A stretch of DNA of 64,000 nt from NCBI RefSeq assembly GCF_013761245.1, contig NZ_JACDUT010000004.1, positions 186,001-250,000 of the forward strand, read 5' to 3'. Numbering within the stretch: position 1 is the first letter of the stretch; the number at the start of each line of letters is the position of its first letter. Under the pieces are notes generated by a model. The model was not told the origin of the DNA. It was given only the letters and a program-made list of their open reading frames with translations, and searched no databases. This document shows, in pieces, positions 8,001 to 16,614 of this stretch. The DNA is from Thermaerobacillus caldiproteolyticus. GTDB lineage: Bacteria; Bacillota; Bacilli; Bacillales; Anoxybacillaceae. Position numbers and translations under genes: made by a program.

Positions 8001-9218
8001 ATGAATGGAGGGAAGCAGATGAATGAACGAACAACATCGAATAGCCGCTTGACCGTGATCGATGTGATGCGAGGTTTTGCGATATTTGGGATTTTGGTGG
8101 TGAATATGCCCAATTTTCATTCACCGGCGATGTACATAGAGACGGAACAGTGGTGGCCCCATGCGATAGACCGTTGGACAGAAACTGTTGTTGACCTCAT
8201 CGCCCAAGCAAGTTTTTATCCACTATTTGCTTTTCTATTTGGTTTCAGCATGATTCTATTTCGCGAGCGAATGAGTGAAAAAGGGGTCTCATTTCCACGC
8301 ATTTTTTCCCGCCGTTTGCTTGCTTTATTCATGATTGGCGCCTTTCACGCTTTTTTCATTTGGTATGGTGATATTTTAATAGCGTATGCGTTGACAGGAT
8401 GTTTGTTGCTCCTTTTTTACCGGGTGCACACACGTGTATGGTTTATCGGGGCTATCCTTTGTTTCTTTGTTCCCCATCTTATTGTTAGCCTCTTTTTAGG
8501 GCTTGCTCTACTTTCAGGAGAAAATGGGGAGCTCTCTAGCAATCATGCAAGATTAGCCGATGAAGCGATCCAACACTATCGCGACGGAACCGTCGTGGAG
8601 ATTTTTTGGCAGCGTTGGCACGATTGGATGTACATTAACGGAGCAGGGGGATTATTGTTTACAATTCTTACTCTTTTAGGAATTGGTTTATTTGGAGGAT
8701 ACGTTGCGCAAAAGCAATGGTTTACTTGCATCGAACAGCATGTTGGCACGATTCGGCGGCTCTGTTTAATAGCTTTTATTACGGGAATATTACTGAAACT
8801 GTTGCCGTATTTCACAGAAAAAAATCTATTGACTGAGTATGTACAAGATATATTTGGCGGGACAGCCCTTGCTTTATTTTATGCTGCAGCAATTGTTCTT
8901 CTTTTTCAACGTGAACGATGGCGTAAGGTGTTATTGCCATTTGCTGCAGTCGGCCGCATGTCCTTAACCAACTATTTGTTTCAGTCCGTAGTTTGTACAA
9001 TGTTGTTTTATCACTATGGGTTCGCACTATATGGAAGTGTTCGCCCGTTTTACGGAGAACTAATAGCGATCGTTATCTATGTTGTTCAAGTGATCGCAAG
9101 CCAACGATGGTTACAGTCGTTCCGAATGGGGCCGTTTGAATGGGTGTGGAGAACGATAACGTACGGAAAGAAGCAGCCGCTAAAGCATCGTGTTTCAAAA
9201 CAAAAAAGCCACTCTTAA
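8001..9218 (+). CDS. DUF418 family membrane protein
   Basis: About 405 residues, polytopic. The N-terminus RLTVIDVMRGFAIFGILVVN is the hallmark of the DUF418 / acyltransferase_3-like group, and several hydrophobic segments follow. The C-terminal DUF418 part contains GRMSLTNYLFQSVVCTM and GPFEWVWRTITYG. Family members (B. subtilis YeiB/YxaH types) are inner-membrane proteins of unknown function. Start ATG 8001 follows AGGAGG by about 9 bases; ATG 8019 is also possible. An origin from an acyltransferase fold is only an inference. Confidence 0.85.
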   Translation: MNGGKQMNERTTSNSRLTVIDVMRGFAIFGILVVNMPNFHSPAMYIETEQWWPHAIDRWTETVVDLIAQASFYPLFAFLFGFSMILFRERMSEKGVSFPRIFSRRLLALFMIGAFHAFFIWYGDILIAYALTGCLLLLFYRVHTRVWFIGAILCFFVPHLIVSLFLGLALLSGENGELSSNHARLADEAIQHYRDGTVVEIFWQRWHDWMYINGAGGLLFTILTLLGIGLFGGYVAQKQWFTCIEQHVGTIRRLCLIAFITGILLKLLPYFTEKNLLTEYVQDIFGGTALALFYAAAIVLLFQRERWRKVLLPFAAVGRMSLTNYLFQSVVCTMLFYHYGFALYGSVRPFYGELIAIVIYVVQVIASQRWLQSFRMGPFEWVWRTITYGKKQPLKHRVSKQKSHS

Positions 9219-9225
9219 CGCCATA

Positions 9226-9405
9226 TCAAGGGACAAGTGACGGGGTTCTCTCGTGATTTTTAGACATGGGAAGAGTTTCTTGAAAATAGAGGTTGATGAG
9301 TTCATCTAACTCCTGGCTACATTGGATCGTTTCTTTGGCGGTAAATCCATATGTTAACGCTAACTCAATCATCTGTTGTCGTTTTTCTTCAATTAAAATC
9401 ATCAT
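9226..9405 (-). CDS. yisI: Spo0E-like aspartyl-phosphate phosphatase (YisI type)
   Basis: Small helical protein of about 59 residues with the Spo0E-family signature SQELDELINLY (SxELDxLI). Family members dephosphorylate Spo0A~P and so delay sporulation. The position between gerP and yisK equals that of B. subtilis yisI, one of three characterised Spo0E-type phosphatases there. The start is taken at the MMILIEEKRQQM region (9405); an upstream ATG at 9420 would add five residues with a poor RBS. It ends eight bases from the convergent DUF418 gene. Confidence 0.85.
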   Translation of the reverse strand: MMILIEEKRQQMIELALTYGFTAKETIQCSQELDELINLYFQETLPMSKNHERTPSLVP

Positions 9406-9623
9406 AGCGTTCACCAACATTTTTTTATTAACAATACTTTGTCGTTTAAAAACGAGGAGAAGCTAAAAACTATTATACATGGAACGACGAAAAAAGAAAG
9501 GTGTTCGCTAAAATAAGTTATAACTCTACATATTTAAACAAAATTCTACAATGAGTAGGGTTTTTTGAAAAAAAGAAAGAATATACAACCTTGAGACGAG
9601 ATAAGAAAGGAAGGGAAAATCAG

Positions 9624-10526
9624 ATGAAGTTTGTCACAGCGGAGCGAAACGGCGAAATATTCGTTGGCGTTATTCATCAAGAGAGGGAAGTCATAGATGT
9701 ACGGTTAGCCGAACAAGTGATGTATGGTGATATCACGCTTCCTTCCTCTTTATTAGAGTGTATTGCATTAGGAGAAGCATTCACAGACAAAGTGAGGGAT
9801 ATCGTGAAGTGGATTGAACAAAATCCATCTGAACCATACGTGTATCCGCTTCAGGATGTGCGCCTGTTAGCACCGATTCCGCGTCCGGTGAAAAATATTT
9901 TTTGTGTCGGGAAAAACTATGTCGATCATGCGATTGAACTAGGAAGTGCCGATGATATTCCTAAGCATCTTATCCTATTTTCAAAAGTACCGACGACTGT
10001 GATTGGACATGAAGCGACAATTTTGCGTCATGAGCAAGTGACGAACGAACTCGATTATGAAGGAGAATTAGCGGTTGTTATCGGTAAAAGGGGAAAAGCA
10101 ATTAAAAAGGATGAAGCGCTTGATTATGTGTTCGGATATACGATTATTAACGATGTGACAGCGCGCGATTTACAGGAGCGCCATCAGCAATATTTACTTG
10201 GAAAAAGTCTAGATACGTTCTGTCCGATGGGACCGTGGATTGTTCATCGCTCGTTCATTCCAAATTCAAACCGCTTACAAATTGAGACAAAAGTAAATGG
10301 AGAAACGCGTCAAAAAGCGAGCACAGAGCAATTTATTTTTAATGTCGAAACCATCATTGCAACGATTTCTCAAGGAATGACATTAGAGCCGGGCGATATC
10401 ATTGCAACTGGAACGCCAGCAGGAGTTGGAAAAGGCATGAAACCACCTCGCTTTTTGCAAGCGGGCGATGTTGTCGAAGTGACAATTGAAAGGATCGGAA
10501 CGCTGCGGAACTATATTGGAGAATAA
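9624..10526 (+). CDS. yisK: Fumarylacetoacetate hydrolase family protein YisK
   Basis: 300-residue FAH-superfamily enzyme. The N-terminal small domain is followed by the FAH core with KNIFCVGKNYVDHAIE, the metal ligands in the NELDYEGELAVVIGK stretch, and GYTIINDVTARDLQ. The end has ATGTPAGVGKGM. B. subtilis YisK belongs here and is linked to oxaloacetate decarboxylation and to cell-shape effects; a hydrolase or decarboxylase acting on a beta-dicarbonyl acid is the safe reading. Start ATG 9624 follows GGAAGGG; the frame opens at an upstream TTG (9591) without a good RBS. Confidence 0.88.
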   Translation: MKFVTAERNGEIFVGVIHQEREVIDVRLAEQVMYGDITLPSSLLECIALGEAFTDKVRDIVKWIEQNPSEPYVYPLQDVRLLAPIPRPVKNIFCVGKNYVDHAIELGSADDIPKHLILFSKVPTTVIGHEATILRHEQVTNELDYEGELAVVIGKRGKAIKKDEALDYVFGYTIINDVTARDLQERHQQYLLGKSLDTFCPMGPWIVHRSFIPNSNRLQIETKVNGETRQKASTEQFIFNVETIIATISQGMTLEPGDIIATGTPAGVGKGMKPPRFLQAGDVVEVTIERIGTLRNYIGE

Positions 10527-10532
10527 AAAGGA

Positions 10533-10562
10533 GGGCTGTCTTTTTATGGAGACAGCCCCATC
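10533..10562 (+). terminator. Terminator after yisK
   Basis: GGGCTGTCT and AGACAGCCC form a 9-bp perfect stem just after the stop codon, with a T-rich loop and T residues a few bases later. Confidence 0.75.
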
Positions 10563-10600
10563 CCTTTTATTGGATAAGAAAGTATAAAATTTGAATCTCT

Positions 10601-10925
10601 GTCTAGCTCAGCGGTTAGCTCTCTTGTGCCAAATAATCTTTTCTCTCGAATTACAAGTACTTTTGTGGGCGAAGAACGATTGGATTTGAGATCTGATCGA
10701 GCCGCCTCCGTTTTTTCCTTTTGTCTAGCTCGGCGACCAGTCCTGAATGGGCATCTATGCAAAACCTGCTTAAAACATGACTTAAAAAAGGATATTTTAA
10801 GCAGCTCCGGAGTCAAATAATCTTTTTTTCCGGGAAGGGGGACAAGCCGTCTAGTGAGCGAAGAACATTCTCCCATCACGGGATCCGGAATAGAGAAATT
10901 GAGCCGCTTGTGCTTTTCTCATTGT
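10601..10925 (+). repeat. Composite of GTCTAGCT-type intergenic repeat copies
   Basis: The 360-base space between yisK and rocD holds no gene. It contains three GTCTAG starts (10601, 10733, 10850) and two copies of a degenerate core that runs CCAAATAATCTT, then a hairpin-like middle, then GCGAAGAAC (about 10631-10678 and 10818-10870). It ends with GAGCCGCTTGTGCTTTTC abutting the rocD stop. Related copies occur at 16425-16540, 40201-40246, 41240-41320, 46605-46830 and 53634-53830. Confidence 0.7.
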
Positions 10926-12115
10926 TCGTTAAACACTTTTTTCACTTTTTCAATCGCCCAGTCAAGCTGTTCTTTCGTAATGATGAGCGGCGGCGCAAAA
11001 CGAATGACTGTATCGTGTGTCTCTTTACATAACAGCCCTTCTTGTTGTAGTTTTTCACAATATGGACGGGCTGGACCGTGTAATTCAACACCGATGAACA
11101 GTCCTCTTCCGCGAACTTCTTTAATATCAGGATGTTGAATTTCACGCAATTTTTCTTGGAAGTAGTTACCTAGTTCTAAGGAACGTTCTGCTAGTTTTTC
11201 TTCCACAAGCACGTCAATTGCAGCGATGGAAACGGCGCAAGCAAGCGGATTTCCACCAAATGTGGAGCCGTGTGAACCCGGATTAAATACGCCAAGAATG
11301 TCGCGATTGGCTGCCACACAAGAAATAGGAAATACTCCGCCGCCTAATGCTTTACCAAGAATGTACATATCCGGAACAACGTCTTCCCAATCACAAGCAA
11401 ACATTTTACCGGAACGACCTAAGCCGGCTTGAATTTCATCAGCAATGTATAGAACGTTGTTTTCTTTACATACGTCGTACGCTTCTTTTAAGAAGCCTTC
11501 AGGAGGAATGTTGATACCTGCTTCGCCTTGAATCGGTTCAAAAATAAACGCCGCTGTATTTTTTGTAATCGCTTTCTTTAATGCTTCGACATCACCAAAT
11601 GGAATGACTTTAATCCCTGGAAGCATCGGACCAAAACCGCGTTTATATTCATCGTTAGAGGACATCGATACTGCTGTCATTGTTCGACCGTGGAAGTTAT
11701 CTTCGCAAACAATGATTTCTGCTTTGTCTTTTTCGACCCCTTTGACGTCATATGCCCAGCGTCGAGCAGCTTTGACGGCTGTTTCTACCGCCTCAGCTCC
11801 TGTATTCATCGGTAAAATCATGTCTTTTCCAGTTAATTTCGCTACTTTTTCATACCACGCACCTAATTGATCATTGTGGAATGCTCTTGATGTTAACGTA
11901 ATCCGGTCGGCTTGTTCTTTCAGTGCCTGAATAATTTTTGGATGGCGGTGACCTTGGTTAACGGCGGAGTAAGCGCTTAACATGTCCATGTAACGATTAC
12001 CTTCCGGATCTTCTACCCATACTCCTTCCCCTTTAGAAAGAACAACTGGAAGCGGGTGATAGTTATTTGCCCCGTATTGTTCGGTTAAATCGATAATTTC
12101 CGTTGTTTTGTTCAT
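10919..12115 (-). CDS. rocD: Ornithine aminotransferase RocD
   Basis: 398-residue class-III PLP aminotransferase converting ornithine and 2-oxoglutarate to glutamate semialdehyde and glutamate in arginine breakdown. Seen: [20 protein letters not shown], the PLP region [18 protein letters not shown], the [20 protein letters not shown] block with catalytic Asp, and the Schiff-base lysine in [15 protein letters not shown]. The N-terminus [20 protein letters not shown] is typical of OAT. RBS AGGAGG lies 7 bases before ATG 12115. It stands alone, away from other roc genes. Confidence 0.95.
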   Translation of the reverse strand: MNKTTEIIDLTEQYGANNYHPLPVVLSKGEGVWVEDPEGNRYMDMLSAYSAVNQGHRHPKIIQALKEQADRITLTSRAFHNDQLGAWYEKVAKLTGKDMILPMNTGAEAVETAVKAARRWAYDVKGVEKDKAEIIVCEDNFHGRTMTAVSMSSNDEYKRGFGPMLPGIKVIPFGDVEALKKAITKNTAAFIFEPIQGEAGINIPPEGFLKEAYDVCKENNVLYIADEIQAGLGRSGKMFACDWEDVVPDMYILGKALGGGVFPISCVAANRDILGVFNPGSHGSTFGGNPLACAVSIAAIDVLVEEKLAERSLELGNYFQEKLREIQHPDIKEVRGRGLFIGVELHGPARPYCEKLQQEGLLCKETHDTVIRFAPPLIITKEQLDWAIEKVKKVFNEQ

Positions 12116-12335
12116 GCCAGTTCCTCCTAATATTTGTATTCTCGCCCTAATTTACATTATAACAAAAAGAGAATGGGCTTGTTAGAATGTTTGTCTTTTT
12201 GTAAACGAACATGCTATGATGGGAATGAAGTGTAGTTGAGAGGAGGTGCAATTCCTGGTTACGAGAAAGATTCGCCCAAACGTCATATAAGAGAATAACG
12301 TTTTCAAAGGCAGGTTGGCGTAATCAGGAAATATC

Positions 12336-12689
12336 ATGACACATGCACATATTACTACGTGGGTAATCGCGCTCATTTTGTTTTTTGTCACTCTTTCGTT
12401 ACAAAAGACAAATTCCCCAAAGGCCAAAATGATGCATATGGTGTTACGTCTGTTTTATGTTCTAATCATTATCACGGGCGCAATTTTACTATATATGCTT
12501 GCGTCAATTCCGCCATTGTATATCGTAAAAGTACTTGTTGGCTTGTGGGTCATCGGAGCGATGGAGATGGTCGTGGTTCGTACGCGAAAAGGAACACGTA
12601 CACAGCCTGCTTGGATTCAGCTTGTCATTGCATTTATTCTAGTTCTTTACTTAGGGTTAAAGCTCCCTTTAGGTTTTCATTTGTTTTAA
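12336..12689 (+). CDS. yisL: YisL family membrane protein (DUF1516)
   Basis: 117 residues with about four hydrophobic helices: the first at HITTWVIALILFFVTLSLQ, the last LVIAFILVLYLGLKLPLGF. The family is small, Bacillaceae-specific and of unknown function; the position next to rocD and before yisN matches B. subtilis yisL. The start at ATG 12336 has only a weak AGGAAA upstream. Confidence 0.82.
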   Translation: MTHAHITTWVIALILFFVTLSLQKTNSPKAKMMHMVLRLFYVLIIITGAILLYMLASIPPLYIVKVLVGLWVIGAMEMVVVRTRKGTRTQPAWIQLVIAFILVLYLGLKLPLGFHLF

Positions 12690-12693
12690 TAGA

Positions 12694-12732
12694 AGTGGCA
12701 GTCCTATTATTACTATGGGATTGCCACTTTTT
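12694..12732 (+). terminator. Terminator after yisL
   Basis: GTGGCAGTCC and GGGATTGCCAC pair in a 10-bp stem with one G-T pair around a 12-nt AT loop, followed by five T residues. Confidence 0.8.
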
Positions 12733-12831
12733 CTATGATTTTCCTACTTTTCTTAGCGGGAAAAAGTATGATATGTTAATAGTAGGATATTTCTTAATTT
12801 TTAAAAGGTTTTGTAGAGCGTGGTGAAACTA

Positions 12832-15702
12832 ATGAAGGCATATCGTCTTGTATGCAATGATGCACACGAACTTACCCATTTTATAGAGCATCACTATCTT
12901 TCACAATACGACCATATTTTTGTCCAACTGTCAATCAGCATGGCACCTCCATTTTATATACATGACGTGCTCCAGCAGCTTCACAAAAAGCTGCCACAAG
13001 CAACGATAATCGGACTGGCAACGGACGAACGGGCGGATTCGCATAGAGAGTGGATGATTTCGTTTACTGTTTTTGAAAGAACAACATGCCAATCTCTAGT
13101 ATTAAATGAAGAGGAATTTGATAATGGGTATGAGCTTGGAAAATACATTGCTGAAACGCTTGTGACGGAAGAAACGAAACTTCTTCTTCTTTTTGCCCAG
13201 CATTTGCACGATCTTCCTAGCGTGATGAGCGGGGTACAATCCGTTAGTGAAAAAACGGTAATAATTGGTGGGGGGATACACGAAGGAGAAACGTTATTTT
13301 CCGAACAAGGTATTGTTACACGTGGAGTCATCGCGGTCGGTTTCAATAGCTCTTATTTGCGTGTCCATACATATAGCTCTTTTCCTTGGAAAGAAGTTGG
13401 GATTTCGTTTTCAGTAACGAAGTGCAATGGTGACCGGCTATACGAATTGAATGGAAAAAGAGCGCTCACAGTGCTTGAACGATATTTGGGAAAAGAATTT
13501 ATGGAGAGGATACCTCATTCCGCTATGGAATTTCCATTTATTATAAAGCGCCATGGCTATAAAGAATGTTTACAAGTCATCAATGTGTATGAAGATGGGT
13601 CAATTCAAGTGAATCGTCATCTTCATGGGGGAGAACATATCCAGTTTAGCTATGTTCATATAAAAGAAGTGTTAGAAAGAATAACGCATGATTTACGAAA
13701 GATCTCCAAGCAGCCAACAGAATCCATTTTTTTATATAGCGGTACGGTTGCAGAAGGGTATTTATCACCGCTAATGAAACAAGCCGTTCAAGCAATGGAA
13801 CAAATAGCCCCTACTTTCACTTTGTTTCCATTTCAAGAGATCGCTGTGAAATATGGACGAGCCAATACGAGTTCGACCGCTTTTGCCTTATTTACGTTAT
13901 CTGAAGGAAAACGAACGGAGAAGAACCCCATCGTTCCAATTCATTTTCATATTCCAACTGTATTTCAAGGTCTCATCACATTAGCGGATTTAATGGATTC
14001 TTCATCTCGTGATGTCGAACGTCTTCACTTGAGTGTCGAAATGGCAAAACAACGCTATCAATCACTTTTTGAACATAATACAGATATTGTGTATTCGACA
14101 GACTTACATGGGAATTTTACAAGCGTGAATCCAGCGTTTGAAACCATTCTCGGCTATACAAAAGATGAGATTTTATATACAAATTTGTTAAAGTATATTC
14201 ACCCTAAAGATGTCCGTCGCGTGAGCATGCACTTTTATCGAGCGCTTCGCGGCAAAGTACAATACTATAATTTAGAGATTCCTACGAAATCAGGAGAAAC
14301 GTTATTGTTTCAAATTAAAAATGTCCCGATTATTGTGAACGGCGAAAAAATCGGTGTTTACAGCATTGGCCGGGATATTACCGAACAAAAAAGGGCTGAA
14401 GAAAAAATCGCATATTTAGCTTACTATGACATAGATACGAATTTGCCGAACCGCGTTAAGTTTATGGAATTCATCGATGAGCACATCGAGCGGGCAAAGC
14501 GGAAGAAACAACCGATTGCTGTCCTGTTTATTGATATGGACCGATTTAAAATGATTAATGACAGCATCGGACATTATGCGGGAGATGAAATTTTAAAACA
14601 GCTAGCGCAGCGAATCCAAACTGTCTTGCCGACAGGTGCTTATTTAGGAAGGTTTCACGGCGATAAGTTCAGCATGTTGCTCACCAAACAAGCCGAACCG
14701 GAGAAAGTGGTGGAAACAGCACGGAGAATTTTGCAAGCCATTGCCAAGCCAATTGTATATGAAAACAAAGAATTGTTTATCACAGCAAGCATCGGCATTA
14801 GTCTGTATCCTACTAATGGCGTCGATAAACATTCATTATTAAAAAATGCTGATGCCGCTGTGAATCGTGCAAAACAAGGAGGAGGAAACCGGATTGAATT
14901 TTATTCCACAGAAATGAATGAGCAGACGCTCTATCGCTTAGAGCTTGAAGGCTATTTGCGAAAAGCGTTGGAGAAAAGAGAATTTTTCTTATGTTATCAG
15001 CCGCTTGTTGATGTCCAAACGGGAACCATCATTGGCAATGAAGCACTTCTTCGTTGGCGCCATCCGAAACTCGGGCTTGTAAAACCAGATGAATTTATTC
15101 CTCTTGCCGAAGAAACAGGAATTATCCATGAAGTAGGGCGTTGGGTGTTAGTTACCGCATGCAAGCAGACGAAACAATGGCAACAATTCGGTTTGCATCC
15201 GCTCACCATTTCTGTGAATGTGTCCGCTAGTCAATTTCAACAGCCCGACTTTGTTGACGATGTGAAGCGAGCGTTATCTCAATCAGGGCTAGAACCACAC
15301 TATTTGAATTTAGAATTAACGGAAAGTTCCATGTTGCGAAACGTTCACTATAGTACGCAAGTGATGAAAGAGCTACAACAACTCGGGGTCGGTATTTCGA
15401 TTGACGATTTTGGAACAGGGTATTCGTCGTTTAGTTATTTAAAGAATTTACCGATTAATGTGCTCAAAATTGACCGTTCTTTTATTGAACAATTGCATAA
15501 AAACGCTTCTGATATCGCCATTGTCAAGGCCATTGTCACAATGGGATATGGATTAGGAATCAAAATTGTCGCTGAAGGAGTGGAAACAGAGGAACAAGTT
15601 GAATTATTGAAAGCGCTTCGTTGCCATTATGCACAAGGGTATGTATTTTATCAACCAGTAACTGCTGAAGAGTTCACTAAATATATTGCTGTTAGTCATT
15701 AA
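12832..15702 (+). CDS. FIST-PAS-(degenerate)GGDEF-EAL signalling protein
   Basis: 956-residue soluble protein. An N-terminal FIST sensory domain (FIST_N about residues 25-220, FIST_C to about 390) is followed by a PAS domain (about 403-515, SLFEHNTDIVYSTDLHGNF). A GGDEF domain spans about 525-685, in which the signature reads HGDKF (609-613) instead of GGDEF. The EAL domain (about 704-956) keeps EALLRW, LELTES, DDFGTGYSS and KIDRSFI. The EAL residues for c-di-GMP hydrolysis look intact while cyclase activity should be lost, so a sensor-controlled phosphodiesterase is the likely role. FIST domains are proposed to bind small ligands such as amino acids. Start: ATG 12832 after a weak GGTGAAAC; GTG at 12820 also opens the frame. 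Confidence 0.9.
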   Translation: MKAYRLVCNDAHELTHFIEHHYLSQYDHIFVQLSISMAPPFYIHDVLQQLHKKLPQATIIGLATDERADSHREWMISFTVFERTTCQSLVLNEEEFDNGYELGKYIAETLVTEETKLLLLFAQHLHDLPSVMSGVQSVSEKTVIIGGGIHEGETLFSEQGIVTRGVIAVGFNSSYLRVHTYSSFPWKEVGISFSVTKCNGDRLYELNGKRALTVLERYLGKEFMERIPHSAMEFPFIIKRHGYKECLQVINVYEDGSIQVNRHLHGGEHIQFSYVHIKEVLERITHDLRKISKQPTESIFLYSGTVAEGYLSPLMKQAVQAMEQIAPTFTLFPFQEIAVKYGRANTSSTAFALFTLSEGKRTEKNPIVPIHFHIPTVFQGLITLADLMDSSSRDVERLHLSVEMAKQRYQSLFEHNTDIVYSTDLHGNFTSVNPAFETILGYTKDEILYTNLLKYIHPKDVRRVSMHFYRALRGKVQYYNLEIPTKSGETLLFQIKNVPIIVNGEKIGVYSIGRDITEQKRAEEKIAYLAYYDIDTNLPNRVKFMEFIDEHIERAKRKKQPIAVLFIDMDRFKMINDSIGHYAGDEILKQLAQRIQTVLPTGAYLGRFHGDKFSMLLTKQAEPEKVVETARRILQAIAKPIVYENKELFITASIGISLYPTNGVDKHSLLKNADAAVNRAKQGGGNRIEFYSTEMNEQTLYRLELEGYLRKALEKREFFLCYQPLVDVQTGTIIGNEALLRWRHPKLGLVKPDEFIPLAEETGIIHEVGRWVLVTACKQTKQWQQFGLHPLTISVNVSASQFQQPDFVDDVKRALSQSGLEPHYLNLELTESSMLRNVHYSTQVMKELQQLGVGISIDDFGTGYSSFSYLKNLPINVLKIDRSFIEQLHKNASDIAIVKAIVTMGYGLGIKIVAEGVETEEQVELLKALRCHYAQGYVFYQPVTAEEFTKYIAVSH

Positions 15703-15750
15703 TCAAATGGGCAGAAGGAGAGCAACCGGGCTCTTTCCTTCCACCCTTTG

Positions 15751-16299
15751 TTAGCCAATTTGTGCACAGACAAATCGTTTTCCGGTATGAAACGTCATTT
15801 CAAAGCGATCTTTGCATAGAGAGCCGCGCTCATAATAATGCTGAACGTTACTAATCATTTCCGTATTGTCATAAATGATAAAATTCACGCCCGTATGTTT
15901 TTCGAATAAAAGTCCGTTATAACAATAAAGACAATCGTATAAAGAAAAGTCAAGGTCATTCAACCATTCAACAAAATGAAAGAATGTTTTATCAGAAAGT
16001 GCCTCAAGCCATTGCTGATAGGCGTAAGGAAGCTGTTTCCGGAAGCGAACCATTTCTCCATGTTGTAGCAGAATGGGGTCTCTGCCTACATATACGGTTC
16101 CATTTTCTTGGAACTGTCCACGAATCCATTGATCAAAGCGGAAAATTTCGATCACATCTTCTGTCATCTCCTCAATTGGTATTGCTTCTTCATCTTCCTT
16201 GTCAAAAAATACCCATTCATTATTGACATGTTCCACCATTCCATGTATATAGGAACGTTTTTGTTCATTGATATAGGTGAGTCGCTGTTCGAGATTCAA
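15751..16299 (-). CDS. yisN: DUF2777 family protein YisN
   Basis: 182-residue protein of unknown function, similar to the Bacillus DUF2777/YisN family and lying between yisL and asnO as in B. subtilis. Seen: an acidic N-terminal half (FFDKEDEEAIPIEEMTED) and a C-terminal half with aromatic and Cys residues (YDCLYCYNGLLFEKHTGVNF). The best start is TTG 16299, seven bases after AAAGGAGG; the frame continues upstream to another TTG at 16335 without an RBS. Confidence 0.8.
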   Translation of the reverse strand: MNLEQRLTYINEQKRSYIHGMVEHVNNEWVFFDKEDEEAIPIEEMTEDVIEIFRFDQWIRGQFQENGTVYVGRDPILLQHGEMVRFRKQLPYAYQQWLEALSDKTFFHFVEWLNDLDFSLYDCLYCYNGLLFEKHTGVNFIIYDNTEMISNVQHYYERGSLCKDRFEMTFHTGKRFVCAQIG

Positions 16300-16424
16300 T
16301 CCATTTCCTCCTTTCTCTGTTTTCTTTTTTGCCAAATTGTTGCTGATTTATTCTCTCGTTTCTTGCCATTGGACAATTCATCGAAATCATCACCGCTGCA
16401 TAAAATGGAAGCATGCCAAAAAGA

Positions 16425-16540
16425 AAAGCGAAAGCGGCACGAATCGCTCTCGAAGTCAAATGTTCTTTGCTTGCAGAAGTGTTTGATACCTTAAGAGATC
16501 GGTACAGGAGAGTTAGCTACTGAAGCTAGACAAAAAGAAA
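16425..16540 (-). repeat. GTCTAGCT-type intergenic repeat copy
   Basis: Read on the minus strand this copy starts GTCTAGCTTCAG, continues GCTAACTCTCCTG, has the hairpin-like middle TCAAACACTTCTG and AAAGAACATTTG, and ends GTGCCGCTTTCGCTTTTC. It shares the block order of the copies at 46605-46690 and 10601-10925 and fills most of the 300 bases between yisN and asnO. Confidence 0.65.
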
Positions 16541-16570
16541 AGCAGAGGCGAACGTATAACATCGGACAAC

Positions 16571-16588
16571 GGGATAAAATTTTATCCC
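16571..16588. promoter_or_regulatory. Perfect 18-bp palindrome upstream of asnO
   Basis: GGGATAAAATTTTATCCC is a perfect inverted repeat with no spacer, 27 bases before the asnO start codon. It could be an operator or a small hairpin in the mRNA leader. There is no T run directly after it, so it is not a standard terminator. Confidence 0.45.
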
Positions 16589-16614
16589 TGATAATAAAGA
16601 AAGGATTGATTCAT

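Noticed and set aside
10544-10879. Open frames in the yisK-rocD space
   Set aside because: They lie within the terminator and intergenic repeat sequences and match no protein pattern.
12249-12300. AGGAGGTG followed by a short frame upstream of yisL
   Set aside because: The frames after it are only about 15 codons and differ by start choice; no support beyond the RBS-like string.
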